A stretch of DNA of 64,000 nucleotides from Variovorax atrisoli 110B (lineage in GTDB: Bacteria; Pseudomonadota; Gammaproteobacteria; Burkholderiales; Burkholderiaceae_C). Of the stretch, positions 31,526 through 43,202 are shown one piece after another (position 1 is the first letter of the stretch; each line of letters starts with the position of its first letter). The position numbers and the translations under genes are program-made. The notes below the pieces were generated by a model. It had not been told where the DNA came from and ran no database searches. It saw only the letters and a list, made by a program, of their open reading frames with translations. The stretch spans positions 634,204 to 698,203 of the forward strand of contig NZ_KB907450.1 in NCBI RefSeq assembly GCF_000382045.1, read 5' to 3'.

Positions 31526-34132
31526 TCAGGAGGCCAGTGCTTCCATCAATTCGGTTTCGATGGCCAGCTGTGTCTTCTGTCCCTGGAGCTCCGGGCCGCT
31601 GATCAGGAAGGTGTCTTCCACCCGCTCGCCCAGGGTCGTGACCTTGGCGAGCTGCAGGTTCAGGTGATGGCGCGCCAGCACCCGGGCCACCGAATACAGG
31701 AGGCCGGCGCGGTCGCTGGCGGAGATGCTGAGCAGCCAGCGCTGGGCCTTGTCGTCCGGCAGCAGGCTGATGCGCGGCTTGATCGGAAAGCTGCGCACCC
31801 GCCGCGACACCCGGCCCATGCTTGGCGCAGGCAGCGCGCCCGCTTCGGTCAGCGTCTGCGCCAGGCCCGCCTCGACCATGCTGATCAGGTCGCGGTAATG
31901 GTCGGGCAGGAAGGTGGTCACCACCTGGAAGGTGTCGAGCGCGTAGCCGTTGCTCGTGGTGTGCACCTTGGCGTCCAGGATGCTGAAGGAAGCCTGGTCG
32001 AAATAGCCGCAGATGCGCGCGAAGAGGTCGGGCTGGTCGGGCGTGTACACCGCCACCTGCAGGCCTTCGCCCACGGGAGACAGGCGCGCCCGGACCACCG
32101 GCGGCGCCTTCGGGTCGACCGGTACGTCGGGCGGCGGCACGAAGCGCGAGAGCTGCTTGGCATGCCAGGCGATCTCGCCGGCATCGTGGCGCATGAAGTA
32201 GCCCACGTCGAGCGTGTCCCACAGGGCCTTGTGCGCCTCGAAGCGCTGGGCGTGCAGGGCGAGCTGCACCAGGGCCTCGCGCTTGCGGGCCTCGACCTCC
32301 GCGTCGGGGTCGGGCATGCGGCCGCCCAGTGCGCGCAGGGTGTAGCGGTACAGGTCTTCCAGCAGCTTGCCCTTCCAGGCGTTCCACACGCGCGGCGAGG
32401 TGCCGCGGATGTCGGCCACCGTCAGCAGGTAGAGCGCGGTCAGGTAGCGCTCGTTGCCCACGCGCCTGGCGAAGGCGCCGATCACCTCCGGATCGCTCAG
32501 GTCCTGCTTCTGGGCGACCTGGCTCATCACCAGGTGCTCGGCCACGAGGAATTCGATGAGCTTGGCGTCTTCCCGGGCGATGCCGTGCTGCTTGCAGAAG
32601 CGCTGCACGTCGCGCGCGCCCAGCGTGGAGTGGTCGCCGCCGCGGCCCTTGGCGATGTCGTGGAAGAGGGCGGCCACGTACAGGATCCAGGGCTTGTCCC
32701 AGCCGGCCGCGAGCTGCGAGCAGAACGGGTACTCGTGCGCGTGCTCGGCGATGAAGAAGCGACGCACGTTGCGCAGCACCATCAGGATGTGCTGGTCCAC
32801 CGTGTAGACGTGGAACAGGTCGTGCTGCATCTGCCCGACGATGCTGCGGAACACGCGCAGGTAGCGCCCGAGCACCGAGGTCTGGTTCATCAGCCTGAAG
32901 GCATGCGTGATGCCGTAGGGCTGCTGGATGATCCGCATGAAGGTCTCGTGGTTGACCGGGTCGTTGCGGAACTTGCTGTCCATCACGTGGCGAGCGTTGT
33001 AGAGCGCGCGCAGCGTGCGCGCCGACAGGCCCTTCACGCCGATGGTCTTCTGGTAGAGCAGGAAGGTCTCGAGCACCGCGTGAGGCTCGCGCTCGTACAG
33101 GTCGTCGCTCGCGATCTCGATCAGCCCGGCGCGCTCGTAGAAGCGCTCGTTGATCGGCGTGGGCTGCTCCTCGCTGGGCTGCAGCCGCTCGGAAATGTTG
33201 AGCAGCAGGATCTGGTTGAGCTGCGACACCGCCTTGGCGGCCCAGTAGTAGCGCCGCATGAGCGCCTCGCTCGACTTGCGCTGCGATTCGCTTTCGTAGC
33301 CGAAGGTCGCGGCCACGGCGGTCTGCAGGTCGAACACCAGCCGGTCCTCGCGCCGGTTGGCGATCACGTGCAGCCGGGCGCGGATCAGCGAGAGCAGCGC
33401 CTCGTTGCGCTTGATCTGCTGGGCCTCGAAGGAGGTGGCCAGGCCGTTCTTGGCCAGGTCGTCCCAGCGGCTGCCGTAACCCGCGGCCTTGGTCATCCAG
33501 AGGATGGTCTGCAGGTCGCGCAGGCCGCCGGGCGACTCCTTGCAGTTGGGCTCCAGCGCATAGGGCGTGTTGTCGAACTTCTGGTGGCGGTGCCGCATCT
33601 CCTGCGACTTGGCCACGAAGAAGGCCTGAGGGTCGATGGCGCGCGAGAAGCGGCGGCGGAAGGCCGTGAACAGCTTCTTGTTGCCGGCGATCAGGCGCGC
33701 CTCGAGCAGCGAGGTCTGGACGGTGACGTCCTTCTCGGCCTCCGCCAGGCATTCTTCGACCGTGCGCACGCTGGAGCCGATCTCCAGTCCGGCGTCCCAG
33801 CACTGGCCGATGAAGGCCTCGATGCGGGCCGGCTCGATGCTGCCGGCCTCGCCCTCGGGCGGCAGCAGCAGCAGCACGTCGACGTCGGAATAGGGGAAGA
33901 GTTCGCCGCGCCCGAAGCCGCCCACGGCCGCCAGCGTGAGCGATTCGCCGAAGCCGGCCTCGCGCCACAGGGTGCACAGGGTTTCGTCGGCCAGCGCCGA
34001 GAGCTGGCGCAGCACCGTGTGGACGCTGCGGGTGGGAGCGCGCGCGAAGCGCAGGGTGTCGAACAGGGCGAGCTTCTTTGCGCGATAGGCTTCGCGCAGC
34101 GTCGCCACGTCGATGTTGGCTGCTTCGATCAC
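31526..34132 (-). CDS. glnD: [Protein-PII] uridylyltransferase / uridylyl-removing enzyme
   Basis: GlnD is the glutamine sensor that adds UMP to PII protein under nitrogen limitation and removes it when glutamine is high. The 868 residues have the nucleotidyltransferase motif [19 protein letters not shown] near residues 70-90, an HD hydrolase domain ([15 protein letters not shown]) near the middle, and two C-terminal ACT domains (ending in [11 protein letters not shown]). The start is GTG at 34132. It follows map by 34 bases and is followed after 19 bases by a cyclase gene, so the three are probably cotranscribed. Confidence 0.96.
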   Translation of the reverse strand: MIEAANIDVATLREAYRAKKLALFDTLRFARAPTRSVHTVLRQLSALADETLCTLWREAGFGESLTLAAVGGFGRGELFPYSDVDVLLLLPPEGEAGSIEPARIEAFIGQCWDAGLEIGSSVRTVEECLAEAEKDVTVQTSLLEARLIAGNKKLFTAFRRRFSRAIDPQAFFVAKSQEMRHRHQKFDNTPYALEPNCKESPGGLRDLQTILWMTKAAGYGSRWDDLAKNGLATSFEAQQIKRNEALLSLIRARLHVIANRREDRLVFDLQTAVAATFGYESESQRKSSEALMRRYYWAAKAVSQLNQILLLNISERLQPSEEQPTPINERFYERAGLIEIASDDLYEREPHAVLETFLLYQKTIGVKGLSARTLRALYNARHVMDSKFRNDPVNHETFMRIIQQPYGITHAFRLMNQTSVLGRYLRVFRSIVGQMQHDLFHVYTVDQHILMVLRNVRRFFIAEHAHEYPFCSQLAAGWDKPWILYVAALFHDIAKGRGGDHSTLGARDVQRFCKQHGIAREDAKLIEFLVAEHLVMSQVAQKQDLSDPEVIGAFARRVGNERYLTALYLLTVADIRGTSPRVWNAWKGKLLEDLYRYTLRALGGRMPDPDAEVEARKREALVQLALHAQRFEAHKALWDTLDVGYFMRHDAGEIAWHAKQLSRFVPPPDVPVDPKAPPVVRARLSPVGEGLQVAVYTPDQPDLFARICGYFDQASFSILDAKVHTTSNGYALDTFQVVTTFLPDHYRDLISMVEAGLAQTLTEAGALPAPSMGRVSRRVRSFPIKPRISLLPDDKAQRWLLSISASDRAGLLYSVARVLARHHLNLQLAKVTTLGERVEDTFLISGPELQGQKTQLAIETELMEALAS

Positions 34133-34166
34133 GGGCGGAAAGGCGATGGAACGCGGCGCTGCCGCG

Positions 34167-34991
34167 TCAGGTCTTGGTGGCGGTGACGAAGGAGGGCAGC
34201 GGCGGGCTGCCGGCCGACAGGGTCAGCACCTCGTAGCCGGTCTCGGTGACGAGCACGGTGTGCTCCCACTGGGCCGACAGCGAATGGTCGCGCGTGACGA
34301 TGGTCCAGCCGTCGTACTGGCCGCCCTTGAAGTCTTCCTTCACGTCGCGCTTGCCGGCGTTGATCATCGGCTCGATGGTGAAGATCATGCCGGGCTTGAG
34401 CTCTTCCATGGTGCCCGGGCGGCCGTAGTGCAGCACCTGGGGTTCTTCATGGAAGCGCTGGCCCACGCCGTGGCCGCAGAACTCGCGCACCACCGAGAAC
34501 CCGTGGCCTTCGGCGAACTTCTGGATCGCATGGCCCACGTCGCCCAGGTGCGCGCCGGGGCGCACCTGCAGGATGCCGTGCCACATCGCCTCGAAGGTGA
34601 TCTGGCACAGGCGCTTGGCGGCGATCGACGCGTCGCCGATCACGTACATGCGGCTGTTGTCGCCGAACCAGCCGTCCTTGATGACGGTCACATCGACGTT
34701 CATGATGTCGCCCTTCTTCAGGGGCTTGTCGTTCGGAATGCCGTGGCACACCACATGGTTCACCGAGGTGCACAGCGACTTCGGGAACGGGACGCTGCTC
34801 GCGCCCATGTAGCCCACCGTGGCCGAGGTGGTGCCCTGCTTGACCATGTACTCGGCGGCGAGCCGGTCGATTTCGTTGGTCGTGATGCCGGGCTTGATGA
34901 AGGGGGTGAGGTAGTCCAGCACCTCGGAGGCCAGGCGGCAGGCGACCCGCATGGCTTCGATGCCTGCAGCGTCTTTGTAGTTAATGCTCAT
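34167..34991 (-). CDS. map: Methionine aminopeptidase, type I
   Basis: Map removes the initiator methionine from nascent proteins. The 274-residue protein has the metal ligands in the expected order: [21 protein letters not shown] with its Asp, GWFGDNSRM with the second Asp, [11 protein letters not shown] with its His, and the Glu residues in FTIEPM and WEHTVLV. It is divergent from purL across a 116-base gap. In many relatives map is beside rpsB, not purL. The ATG at 34991 is unambiguous. Confidence 0.97.
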   Translation of the reverse strand: MSINYKDAAGIEAMRVACRLASEVLDYLTPFIKPGITTNEIDRLAAEYMVKQGTTSATVGYMGASSVPFPKSLCTSVNHVVCHGIPNDKPLKKGDIMNVDVTVIKDGWFGDNSRMYVIGDASIAAKRLCQITFEAMWHGILQVRPGAHLGDVGHAIQKFAEGHGFSVVREFCGHGVGQRFHEEPQVLHYGRPGTMEELKPGMIFTIEPMINAGKRDVKEDFKGGQYDGWTIVTRDHSLSAQWEHTVLVTETGYEVLTLSAGSPPLPSFVTATKT

Positions 34992-35107
34992 GGCCGAATT
35001 ATCCCATTCGGCAAGCTAAAATTCCGGGTTAACGCGGATGACCCCAGTCAGCGGCCATCCGCCTCGATTCCTTGATTCCCAACGCGGCCCCCGAGGCCCC
35101 ATCGACC

Positions 35108-38100
35108 GTGACGCAGCCCGCACCTAAAGCCCTTCCTGTCGTAACCATGTTCGAGGGCGGCAGCGCGCTCAGCGACTTCCGCGCGCGGCAGCTGCTGCCG
35201 AAGCTGCAGGCCATCGAACCGCGCATCGAGGGCATTTCGGCCCGTTTCGTGCACCTCGTGGTGACCGATGCGGCGCTCGACGCGGCGGACCGCGAGCGCT
35301 TCGCCGCGCTGCTCACCTACGGCGACCCCTTCGAGGCCCCGGCCAAGGCCGGCGCCAGCGTCACGGTCACGCCGCGCCTGGGCACCGTGTCGCCCTGGGC
35401 CTCCAAGGCCACCGACATCGCTCACAACTGCGGGCTGGCCCTGCGGCGCGTGGAGCGCGTCACCCAATACCACCTGAAGCTCAAGGCACCCCTGATCGGC
35501 AAGGCGCCCGTGCTCGAAGGCGACGCGCTGGCCGCCGTGGCCGGCCCGCTGCACGACCGCATGACCGAGTCGGTGCTGGCCACCGTCGAGCAGGCCGCCA
35601 GCCTCTTCAGCGAACTGCCGGCCCAGCCGATGGCGCAGGTCGACGTGCAGGGTGGGGGCCGCGCCGCGCTGGTGGCGGCCAACACCGGCTTCGGCCTGGC
35701 CCTGGCCGAGGACGAGATCGACTACCTCGTCGACGCCTTCACCCGCCTGGGCCGCAACCCCAGCGACGTCGAGCTCATGATGTTCGCGCAGGCCAACAGC
35801 GAGCACTGCCGCCACAAGATCTTCAACGCCAACTTCACCATCGACGGCCAGGCCCAGTCGCAGAGCCTGTTCTCGATGATCCGCAACACCGAGAAGCTGA
35901 ACCCGCAGCACACCGTGGTGGCCTACGCGGACAACGCCTCGATCATGGAGGGCACGACCATCGAGCGCTTCGTGCCGGCCCACGGCTCGCAGAGCTATCA
36001 AAAAGATAGCGCCCTGAGCCATGTGCTGATGAAGGTCGAGACGCACAACCATCCCACGGCCATCTCGCCGTTCCCGGGCGCCTCGACCGGCGCGGGCGGC
36101 GAGATCCGCGACGAGGGCGCCACCGGCCGTGGTTCCAAGCCCAAGGCCGGCCTGACCGGCTTCACCGTCTCGAAGCTCTGGCCGGAAGAGGGCAGCTATG
36201 GCAAGCCAGAGCACATCGCCAGCCCGCTGCAGATCATGACCGAGGGCCCGCTGGGCGGCGCCGCGTTCAACAACGAATTCGGCCGTCCCAACCTGCTGGG
36301 CTACTTCCGCGAGTATGAGCAGACCGTGGCCAGCGACGTCGACACCGTCCAGCGCGGCTACCACAAGCCCATCATGATCGCGGGTGGCCTCGGCAGCATC
36401 GATGCGGCGCAGACCAAGAAGATCCAGTTCCCCGCCGGCTCGCTGCTGATCCAGCTCGGCGGCCCCGGCATGCGCATCGGCATGGGCGGCAGCGCCGCCA
36501 GCTCGATGGCCACCGGCGCCAACGCGGCCGAGCTCGACTTCGACTCGGTGCAGCGCGGCAACCCCGAGATCGAGCGCCGCGCGCAGGAGGTCATCAACCA
36601 CTGCTGGCAGCAGGGCGCGGCCAACCCCATCCTCGCGATCCACGACGTGGGCGCGGGCGGACTGAGCAACGCCTTCCCCGAACTCACCAACGACGCCGGC
36701 CGCGGCGCGCGCTTCGACCTGCGCTCGGTGCCTCTCGAGGAGTCGGGCATGGCGCCGAAGGAAATCTGGTGCAACGAAAGCCAGGAGCGCTACGTGCTGG
36801 CCATCGCGCCCGATTCGCTCGAACAGTTCAAGGCCTTCTGCGAGCGCGAGCGCTGCCCGTTCTCGGTGGTCGGCGTGGCTACCGAGGAGCGCCAGCTGCT
36901 GGTGGCCGACGAAGGCGCCGAGGTGCAGCCCGTCGACATGCCGATGGACGTGCTGCTCGGCAAGCCGCCGAAGATGCATCGCGACGTCAAGACCGTGGCG
37001 CGCAGCTTCAAGCCGCTCGACCTCACCGGTGTCGACCTGCAGAAGGCGGCCATCGACGTGCTCTCGCATCCGACCGTGGCTTCCAAGCGCTTCCTCGTGA
37101 CGATCGGCGACCGCACCGTGGGCGGCCTGAGCCATCGCGACCAGATGGTCGGCCCATGGCAGGTGCCGGTGGCCGACTGCGCCGTGACGCTGGCCGACTA
37201 CAAGGGCTTTGCCGGCGAGGCCATGAGCATGGGCGAGCGCACGCCGCTGGCCGCGCTCGACGCGCCGGCCTCGGGCCGCATGGCGGTGGCGGAGGCCATC
37301 ACCAACCTGCTGGCAGCGCCCATCGAACTCTCGCGCGTGAAGCTCTCGGCCAACTGGATGGCCGCCTGCGGCGAGCCCGGCGAGGACGCCGCGCTGTATG
37401 AGACCGTGAAGGCTGTCGGCATGGAACTGTGCCCGGCGCTGGGCGTGTCGATTCCGGTCGGCAAGGATTCGCTGTCGATGCGTACCCAGTGGAAGGACGG
37501 CGCCGAAGCGAAGAAGGTCACGTCGCCCGTGAGCCTGATCGTCAGCGCCTTCGCCACGCTGCCCGACGTGCGCGGCACGCTCACCCCGCAGCTCGATGCC
37601 GAGGAGCCCGACACCACGCTGGTGCTGATCGACCTGGGCCAGGGCAAGCACCGCATGGCCGGCAGCATCCTCGCGCAGACGCTCGACCAGAGCGGCGACA
37701 CGGTGCCCGACCTCGACGATCCGGCGCAGCTCGTCGCGCTGGTCAATGCCGTGAACGCGCTGCGCGCCGACGGCAAGATCCTCGCGATGCACGACCGCAG
37801 CGACGGCGGCCTGTTCGCCACCGCCTGCGAGATGGCCTTTGCCGGCCACGTCGGCGTGGCGCTGAACGTCGACATGCTCGTCACGGAGGGCGACGGCATC
37901 TCCGACAGCCGCATGGAGACCGGCGACGCCAAGAACTGGGCGCAGCAGGTCAGCGCGCGCCGCGAGGAGCTCACGCTCAAGGCGCTGTTCAATGAGGAAC
38001 TGGGCATGGTGCTGCAGGTGCGCACCGCCGAGCGCAACGACGTCATGCAGGTGCTGCGCGCCCACGGCCTGAGCACCCACAGCCATTTCGTCGGCAAGAC

Positions 38101-39127
38101 GCGCCCCGCCAGCTCGCCGATGGACGCGGGCAAGGGCAAGGTCGAAGTCTGGCGCGATGCCAAGTCCGTGTTCAGCGCCAGCCTGCACGACCTGCAGCAG
38201 GTGTGGGACTCGGTCAGCTGGAAGATCGCCCGCGAGCGCGACAACCCGGCCTGCGCCGATGCCGAACACGCGGCGGCTGGCGATCCGGCCGATCCGGGCA
38301 TGCACGTTTTCCTGCCGAACGCGCAGCAGGCTGCCGCGCCGGTTGCCCCGGCCCTCCTGCAGTCGCGGCCGAAGGTCGCGATCCTGCGAGAGCAGGGCGT
38401 CAACTCGCACGTCGAGATGGCCTACGCCTTCACCGAGGCCGGCTTCGAGGCCTTCGACGTCCACATGACCGACCTGCAGTCGGGCAGGGCGGACCTTGCC
38501 AGCTTCAAGGGCGTGGTCGCCTGCGGCGGCTTCAGCTACGGCGACACGCTGGGCGCCGGCATCGGCTGGGCGCGCAGCATCACCTTCAATCCGAAGCTGG
38601 CCGAGCAGTTCAAGACCTTCTTCGGCCGTGCCGACACCTTCGGCCTGGGCGTGTGCAACGGCTGCCAGATGTTCGCCGAGCTGGCCGACATCATCCCGGG
38701 CGCCGAAGCCTGGCCGCGCTTCACCACCAACCAGAGCGAGCGCTTCGAGGCACGCCTGTCGATGGTCGAGGTGCTCGAATCGCCCAGCATCTTCTTCGCG
38801 GGCATGGCCGGCAGCCGTCTGCCGATCGCGGTGGCGCACGGCGAGGGCTACGCCAACTTCAAGTACCGCGGCGACGCCGACAAGGCCATCGCGGCGATGC
38901 GCTTCGTCGACAACCACGGCAAGGCGACCGAGCAGTACCCGTTCAACCCCAACGGCAGCGCCGGCGGCCTGACCTCGGTGACCACGCCCGACGGCCGCTT
39001 CACCGCCGTGATGCCGCACCCCGAGCGCGTGTTCCGCAACATCCAGATGAGCTGGACCTCGGGCGACAAGAGCGAGCTGAGCCCCTGGATGCAGATCTGG
39101 CGCAATGCGCGCCGCTGGGTGGGCTGA
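35108..39127 (+). CDS. purL: Phosphoribosylformylglycinamidine synthase
   Basis: PurL makes FGAM in step four of purine synthesis and is the large single-chain form. It has an N-terminal domain, a duplicated AIRS-like ATPase core (motif [17 protein letters not shown]) and a C-terminal glutaminase with the Cys in [10 protein letters not shown] and the His/Glu in PHPERVFRN. The start is uncertain: TTG at 35072, GTG at 35108 or ATG at 35147. The E. coli protein starts near the equivalent of 35147. I took GTG at 35108, which has a GAGG upstream and gives 1339 residues. A TAAAAT sequence at 35017-35022 may be the -10 box. A hairpin GCGGATG/CATCCGC lies between it and the start. Confidence 0.94.
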   Translation: MTQPAPKALPVVTMFEGGSALSDFRARQLLPKLQAIEPRIEGISARFVHLVVTDAALDAADRERFAALLTYGDPFEAPAKAGASVTVTPRLGTVSPWASKATDIAHNCGLALRRVERVTQYHLKLKAPLIGKAPVLEGDALAAVAGPLHDRMTESVLATVEQAASLFSELPAQPMAQVDVQGGGRAALVAANTGFGLALAEDEIDYLVDAFTRLGRNPSDVELMMFAQANSEHCRHKIFNANFTIDGQAQSQSLFSMIRNTEKLNPQHTVVAYADNASIMEGTTIERFVPAHGSQSYQKDSALSHVLMKVETHNHPTAISPFPGASTGAGGEIRDEGATGRGSKPKAGLTGFTVSKLWPEEGSYGKPEHIASPLQIMTEGPLGGAAFNNEFGRPNLLGYFREYEQTVASDVDTVQRGYHKPIMIAGGLGSIDAAQTKKIQFPAGSLLIQLGGPGMRIGMGGSAASSMATGANAAELDFDSVQRGNPEIERRAQEVINHCWQQGAANPILAIHDVGAGGLSNAFPELTNDAGRGARFDLRSVPLEESGMAPKEIWCNESQERYVLAIAPDSLEQFKAFCERERCPFSVVGVATEERQLLVADEGAEVQPVDMPMDVLLGKPPKMHRDVKTVARSFKPLDLTGVDLQKAAIDVLSHPTVASKRFLVTIGDRTVGGLSHRDQMVGPWQVPVADCAVTLADYKGFAGEAMSMGERTPLAALDAPASGRMAVAEAITNLLAAPIELSRVKLSANWMAACGEPGEDAALYETVKAVGMELCPALGVSIPVGKDSLSMRTQWKDGAEAKKVTSPVSLIVSAFATLPDVRGTLTPQLDAEEPDTTLVLIDLGQGKHRMAGSILAQTLDQSGDTVPDLDDPAQLVALVNAVNALRADGKILAMHDRSDGGLFATACEMAFAGHVGVALNVDMLVTEGDGISDSRMETGDAKNWAQQVSARREELTLKALFNEELGMVLQVRTAERNDVMQVLRAHGLSTHSHFVGKTRPASSPMDAGKGKVEVWRDAKSVFSASLHDLQQVWDSVSWKIARERDNPACADAEHAAAGDPADPGMHVFLPNAQQAAAPVAPALLQSRPKVAILREQGVNSHVEMAYAFTEAGFEAFDVHMTDLQSGRADLASFKGVVACGGFSYGDTLGAGIGWARSITFNPKLAEQFKTFFGRADTFGLGVCNGCQMFAELADIIPGAEAWPRFTTNQSERFEARLSMVEVLESPSIFFAGMAGSRLPIAVAHGEGYANFKYRGDADKAIAAMRFVDNHGKATEQYPFNPNGSAGGLTSVTTPDGRFTAVMPHPERVFRNIQMSWTSGDKSELSPWMQIWRNARRWVG

Positions 39128-39132
39128 GACTG

Positions 39133-39444
39133 ATGCTCGACCTCGATCACCCGCGAAGCCGGCATGTGCTGGAAGCGGCGCGGATCGAGGACTTGATCCG
39201 CAAGCAGTTGCTCGCGTGGCGCGCGGACGAGGCGGCGGCTTCGTCGGCACGCATCGAGATCCTGCGTACGCTGCTGCCGCAGCTCGAGGCGCTCAATGCC
39301 GCGCACTTCGGCGCATCGAAGAAGATCCATCGCACGCTCGATGCGCTGGGCCGGGCGGTGCAGGGCGCGGATGCCGGCGCGGCCTGGCAGGTGTTCGGGG
39401 CACTCGACGGCCCGGGCGACAACTTCGGCACCTGGGCGATCTGA
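39133..39444 (+). CDS. Small hypothetical protein after purL
   Basis: The 103-residue protein (start MLDLDHPRSRHVLEAARIED) is soluble, mostly helical in character and ends GDNFGTWAI. I recognise no domain. It begins 5 bases after the purL stop, so it is translated from the purL transcript, and it ends just before a strong terminator. The frame is open upstream, but that part is purL in another frame. Codon use matches its neighbours, so it looks like a real gene. Confidence 0.65.
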   Translation: MLDLDHPRSRHVLEAARIEDLIRKQLLAWRADEAAASSARIEILRTLLPQLEALNAAHFGASKKIHRTLDALGRAVQGADAGAAWQVFGALDGPGDNFGTWAI

Positions 39445-39453
39445 GCGCCCATG

Positions 39454-39481
39454 AAAAAAGCGGCCCTGAGGCCGCTTTTTT
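39454..39481. terminator. Bidirectional rho-independent terminator between purL unit and ppiC
   Basis: The symmetrical structure AAAAAAGCGGCC-CTGA-GGCCGCTTTTTT has a 12-bp palindromic arm, a 4-base loop and poly-A/poly-T ends on both sides. It can end transcription of the purL unit from the left and of the parvulin gene from the right. Confidence 0.93.
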
Positions 39482-39496
39482 CTTGCTCGGGGTCGA

Positions 39497-40282
39497 TTAC
39501 TCGACCTTTGCCTTGGCGCGCAGGTCTTCCTGGTACTTCTGCAGGCGCTGCTGCTGCAGCTGCTGCGTGATCTGCGGCTTGACTTCTTCCAGCTTCGGCA
39601 GCTGAGCCTGGCGGATGTCGTCGACGCGGATGATGTGCCAACCGAACTGGGTCTTGATCGGGGCGGGGGTGGTCTCGCCCTTCTTGAGCTTGATCATGGC
39701 TTCCGAGAACTCGGGCACGAAGCTCGCGGGGTTGGCCCAGTCGAGGTCGCCGCCATTGGCGCCCGAACCCGGGTCCTTGCTCTGCTTCTTGGCGATGTCC
39801 TCGAACTTGGCGCCCTTCTTCAGGTCGGCCATGATCTTCTTGGCCTGGTCTTCGGTCTCGACGAGGATGTGGCGCGCCTTGTATTCCTTGCCGCCATTGG
39901 CCGCGACGAACTTGTCGTACTCGGCCTTCACGTCGGCGTCCGAGACCGGGTTGGTCTTGCGGTAGTTCTCGAACAGCGCGCGGATCAGGATGGCCTGGCG
40001 GGCGAGTTCGAGCTGGTTCTTGTAGTCCTCGGTGGCGTCCAGGCCCTGCTTCTGGGCTTCCTGCATGAACACTTCGCGAGCCACGATCTCCTCGCGCAGC
40101 TGGCCCTGCATCTCGGGCGTCACCGGGCGGCCGGCGGCTGCCAGCTGCTGGGCCAGGACGTCCATGCGGGCCTTGGGCACCGGCTTGCCGTTCACGATGG
40201 CTGCGTTCTGCGCCAGGGCCGCCATGGGGATGGCACCGAGCAGCGCTGCGGCCGCGACGGCCTGCATGATGTGTTTTTTCAT
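39497..40282 (-). CDS. Periplasmic parvulin-type peptidyl-prolyl isomerase
   Basis: The 261-residue protein has a Sec signal peptide ending ALA-QNAAIVNG and a SurA/PpiC-like helical N-domain (SurA_N). One parvulin domain follows, with the markers ARHILVETEDQAKKI, DPGSGANGGDLDWANP and TQFGWHIIRVDD. It probably folds outer-membrane proteins in the periplasm. The ATG at 40282 gives a perfect signal peptide; the open frame further upstream is not needed. It is the last gene of a minus-strand group with bolA, yciB, msrB and selO, with a 127-base gap to bolA. Confidence 0.92.
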   Translation of the reverse strand: MKKHIMQAVAAAALLGAIPMAALAQNAAIVNGKPVPKARMDVLAQQLAAAGRPVTPEMQGQLREEIVAREVFMQEAQKQGLDATEDYKNQLELARQAILIRALFENYRKTNPVSDADVKAEYDKFVAANGGKEYKARHILVETEDQAKKIMADLKKGAKFEDIAKKQSKDPGSGANGGDLDWANPASFVPEFSEAMIKLKKGETTPAPIKTQFGWHIIRVDDIRQAQLPKLEEVKPQITQQLQQQRLQKYQEDLRAKAKVE

Positions 40283-40409
40283 GGAATGAATATCGAGCTG
40301 GGAGGGAAATGCGCGTGTAGGAAAAGGCGCGGGGAAGAAAGCAGGAATTGGAGGGGAAGAGGAGCAGCGGCCGGTGCAAGCGCGGCGTTCGGTCCGTTGG
40401 ACGACTGAC

Positions 40410-40688
40410 TCAGAGCACCTCGATGGCGATGGCGTGCAGACCCTGTGCGATAAAAACCTGGAGGGCATCATACACAAGCCGATGCCGCGCCACGCGGGGC
40501 TTCCCCTCGAACAGGGGGGAGGCGATGCGCACCCGGAAATGGGTGCCCCGGCCCTCGGCGTTGGCACCCGCGTGGCCCGCGTGGGCCGCGCTTTCGTCGA
40601 TCACTTCGAGGGCCGTGGGCGCGAGCGCCTTGCGCAGCGCCGCCTCGAGTCCGGCTGTGGTGGGAAGGGGGGCGGTCGTGCTCGTCAT
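40410..40688 (-). CDS. BolA-family protein
   Basis: The 92-residue protein is a BolA/IbaG-type domain: [27 protein letters not shown] with the conserved His (RHRLVY), then [14 protein letters not shown]. BolA proteins work with monothiol glutaredoxins in iron-sulfur cluster traffic and stress response. ATG at 40688 overlaps the yciB stop by four bases. The presence of yciB, msrB and selO upstream makes this a redox/envelope group. Confidence 0.88.
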   Translation of the reverse strand: MTSTTAPLPTTAGLEAALRKALAPTALEVIDESAAHAGHAGANAEGRGTHFRVRIASPLFEGKPRVARHRLVYDALQVFIAQGLHAIAIEVL

Positions 40689-41230
40689 GCCGCGGGCTTG
40701 TCTTCTTCGTTCTTCAGGTGCGGCGCGATGTACAGGCCCTGCGCCACCAGGAAGACGATGGGGAACACGTAGCCCCAGAGCTTGAAGTTGACCCAGGCCT
40801 CGGTGGTGAAGTACGCCGCCACGTAGCCGTTGATGACGGCCATGAAGACGCAATAGCCGATCCACGCCACGTTGAGCCGGCCCCAGATGCGGTCGGGCAG
40901 CTCCAACTGCGAGCCCAGCAGCATCTTCAGGAAGTTCTTCTTGAGTGCCCAGAGCGCCACCGCGAGCGCCAGCGCCATAGCGCCATACAGCACCGTCGGC
41001 TTCCACTTGATGAAGCGATCGTCGTGCAGCGCCAGCGTGAGCGTGCCGAACAGCAGGATCAGCACCAGCGTGGCCTTCTGCATCGCCTGCAGCTTGCGCT
41101 CGGTGGCGTAGATGATCGCCATCTGCACCACCGTGGCGGCCATGAGCACGCCGGTGGCGGTGTAGATGTTGCCCATCTTGTAGGCAATGAAGAAGAGCAG
41201 GATCGGGAAGAAGTCGAGGATCAGTTTCAT
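40685..41230 (-). CDS. yciB: Inner-membrane septation protein YciB (IspA/IspZ)
   Basis: The 181-residue protein has five to six transmembrane helices and the family start [18 protein letters not shown]. The typical segments [35 protein letters not shown] and the ending [18 protein letters not shown] are present. YciB helps cell-envelope synthesis and division in E. coli and is important for intracellular spread in Shigella. It overlaps bolA by four bases and lies 20 bases after msrB. Confidence 0.94.
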   Translation of the reverse strand: MKLILDFFPILLFFIAYKMGNIYTATGVLMAATVVQMAIIYATERKLQAMQKATLVLILLFGTLTLALHDDRFIKWKPTVLYGAMALALAVALWALKKNFLKMLLGSQLELPDRIWGRLNVAWIGYCVFMAVINGYVAAYFTTEAWVNFKLWGYVFPIVFLVAQGLYIAPHLKNEEDKPAA

Positions 41231-41250
41231 CGAGCGGGCCGCTTTTTCTC

Positions 41251-41661
41251 TTATTTCTTCTGGAAGTCGAGCGACGCCGAGTTCATGCAGTAGCGCAGGC
41301 CGGTTTCGGTCGGGCCGTCCGGGAAGACGTGGCCCAGGTGGGCGCCGCAGTTGGCGCAGACGTTCTCGGTGCGAACCATGCCGTGCGAGCGGTCGATGAT
41401 GTTGCGGATGGCGCCCGGCACCGCCTCCTGCGAGAAGCTGGGCCAGCCGCAGCCGGCGTCGAACTTGGTGCTCGACTCGAACAGCTTGGCGCCGCAGCAG
41501 ATGCAGTGGTAGGTGCCGTCTTCCCAGTGCGCCTCGTACTTGCCGGTGAAGGGGCGTTCGGTGGCCGCGTGGCGGGTCACCTCGAAGGCCGCGGGTTCGG
41601 CGCCTTTCTCAGCGAGCAGGGCTTTCCATTCGGCGTCGGTTTTCTGTACGGGAGTGGTCAT
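41251..41661 (-). CDS. msrB: Peptide-methionine (R)-S-oxide reductase
   Basis: MsrB repairs the R form of oxidised methionine in proteins. The 136 residues carry two CxxC zinc pairs (Cys53/Cys56 and Cys102/Cys105) and the catalytic Cys125 in [11 protein letters not shown]. The family motif GCGWPSFSQ is present. It overlaps selO by four bases. MsrB with SelO makes sense as redox repair beside a redox-regulated AMPylator. Confidence 0.97.
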   Translation of the reverse strand: MTTPVQKTDAEWKALLAEKGAEPAAFEVTRHAATERPFTGKYEAHWEDGTYHCICCGAKLFESSTKFDAGCGWPSFSQEAVPGAIRNIIDRSHGMVRTENVCANCGAHLGHVFPDGPTETGLRYCMNSASLDFQKK

Positions 41662-43157
41662 GATGAGCAGCTGATTTCGATCGTGGAAGCCCAGTCGGGC
41701 GGGAACCCGGCATACGCGTCGGCGCCGGGATGTTCTTCAAATGGGGTCTGCAGCAGAGCCAGCAAGGTTGCCACACCCGAGTGGTCCTTTTGCTGACTTG
41801 CTTCGATGGCCTGCTGTCCCAGGTGGTTCCGCAGCACGAACTTGGGGTTGGAGCGACGCATCAGTTCGGCGGCCAGCGCCCTGTCGGTGCCGGCATGGCG
41901 CTGCGAAAACGATAGCAGCCAGGCGTCGAAGCCCGCACGGTCCAGGAACAGGTCGCGCACCGGCTCCACGTTGCCGTCGGCCATGTAGCCGGAAAGCCGG
42001 CGCCAGAAGATCGTGTAGTCGACCTTGCCCGCGGCCAGCAGCTTGAGCACGCCTTCGATCAGCGGTCGGTCGCCTTCGGCAGCCTCCGTCAGGCCCAGCT
42101 TGGCGCGCATGCGGCCCTCGAATTCGTTCGGGAACACCGTCTTGTACGACTCCAGCGCAGCCACCGCGACTTCCTGGTCGTCGATCAGCGGCAGCAGTGC
42201 CTGCGCCAGGCAGAAGAGGTTCCAGTAGGCCACGTTGGGCTGCTGGTTGAAGGCGTAGCGCCCCTGAGTGTCGCTGTGGTTGCAGATATGGCGCGGGTCG
42301 AAGCCGTCGAGGAACTGGAACGGCCCGTAGTCGATGGTGAGCCCGAGGATGCTCATGTTGTCGGTGTTCATCACCCCGTGGCAGAAGCCCACGGACTGCC
42401 ACTGGGCGAGCAGGGCCGCGGTGCGCTCGCTCACGGCCTCGAGGAAGGCTGCATAGGCGTTGCCGTCGAAGCGGTCGGTGGTTCGGCAGGCCGGGTAGTA
42501 GCGGTCGATGACGTAGTCGGCCAGGGCGCGCAGTTCCTCGTCGCGCTGGTTGGCCGCGAAATGCTCGAAGTGGCCGAAGCGCACGAAGCTGGGCGCCACG
42601 CGGGTGACCACGGCGGCGCTTTCGATCTCCTCACGGTATACGGGGGCATCGGAGCCGGTCACGCACAGCGCGCGGGTGGTCGGAATGCCCAGGCCGTGCA
42701 TGGCCTCGCTGCAAAGGAATTCGCGGATGCTGGAGCGCAGCACCGCGCGGCCGTCGCCGCCGCGCGAGTAGGGCGTGCGCCCCGCACCCTTGAGCTGCAC
42801 CTCGAGGCCGCCCTCGGTCTCGCCGAGCATGATGGCGCGCCCGTCGCCGAGCTGTCCGGCCCACACGCCGAACTGGTGGCCGCTGTAGACGGTGGCGATG
42901 GGGCGGGCGCCGGCCACCGGCATGCTGCCGGTCAGCGCCGCCAGCGTGGCCTTCGATTCGTGCCAGTCGGTCGGTAGCCCGAGTTCGCGGGCGACGGCTT
43001 CGCTGCGGCCCACCCAGTAGGGACCGGGCAGGGGCGTGGGGCGCAGTTCGGTGAAAAAGGCCGGTCCCAGGGCGGCAAACCCCGGTTTCCAGCGCAAGCC
43101 CAGGTCCGCGGCCTCGGTGTCTTCAGCAAGCAAGCTCATGCCCGGATTGTCCGGCAC
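41658..43157 (-). CDS. selO: Protein adenylyltransferase SelO
   Basis: SelO is a pseudokinase-fold enzyme that moves AMP to Ser, Thr or Tyr residues of redox proteins such as glutaredoxin. The protein has the family start [20 protein letters not shown] and the nucleotide-site motifs ([38 protein letters not shown]). The metal region is [25 protein letters not shown]. The bacterial form lacks the C-terminal selenocysteine of eukaryotes. The start may be GTG at 43157 (AGGGG upstream) or ATG at 43139; both keep all domains. Confidence 0.94.
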   Translation of the reverse strand: MPDNPGMSLLAEDTEAADLGLRWKPGFAALGPAFFTELRPTPLPGPYWVGRSEAVARELGLPTDWHESKATLAALTGSMPVAGARPIATVYSGHQFGVWAGQLGDGRAIMLGETEGGLEVQLKGAGRTPYSRGGDGRAVLRSSIREFLCSEAMHGLGIPTTRALCVTGSDAPVYREEIESAAVVTRVAPSFVRFGHFEHFAANQRDEELRALADYVIDRYYPACRTTDRFDGNAYAAFLEAVSERTAALLAQWQSVGFCHGVMNTDNMSILGLTIDYGPFQFLDGFDPRHICNHSDTQGRYAFNQQPNVAYWNLFCLAQALLPLIDDQEVAVAALESYKTVFPNEFEGRMRAKLGLTEAAEGDRPLIEGVLKLLAAGKVDYTIFWRRLSGYMADGNVEPVRDLFLDRAGFDAWLLSFSQRHAGTDRALAAELMRRSNPKFVLRNHLGQQAIEASQQKDHSGVATLLALLQTPFEEHPGADAYAGFPPDWASTIEISCSS

Positions 43158-43202
43158 GGCGCGTAACCCCTGGCCGGGCGGGCCATCGAGGGGCGTGGAG
43201 GG

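Noticed and set aside
35025..35060. Hairpin GCGGATG/CATCCGC in the purL leader as a purine riboswitch
   Set aside because: It is a simple stem without the conserved core of any purine-responsive riboswitch that I know, so only a hairpin can be claimed.
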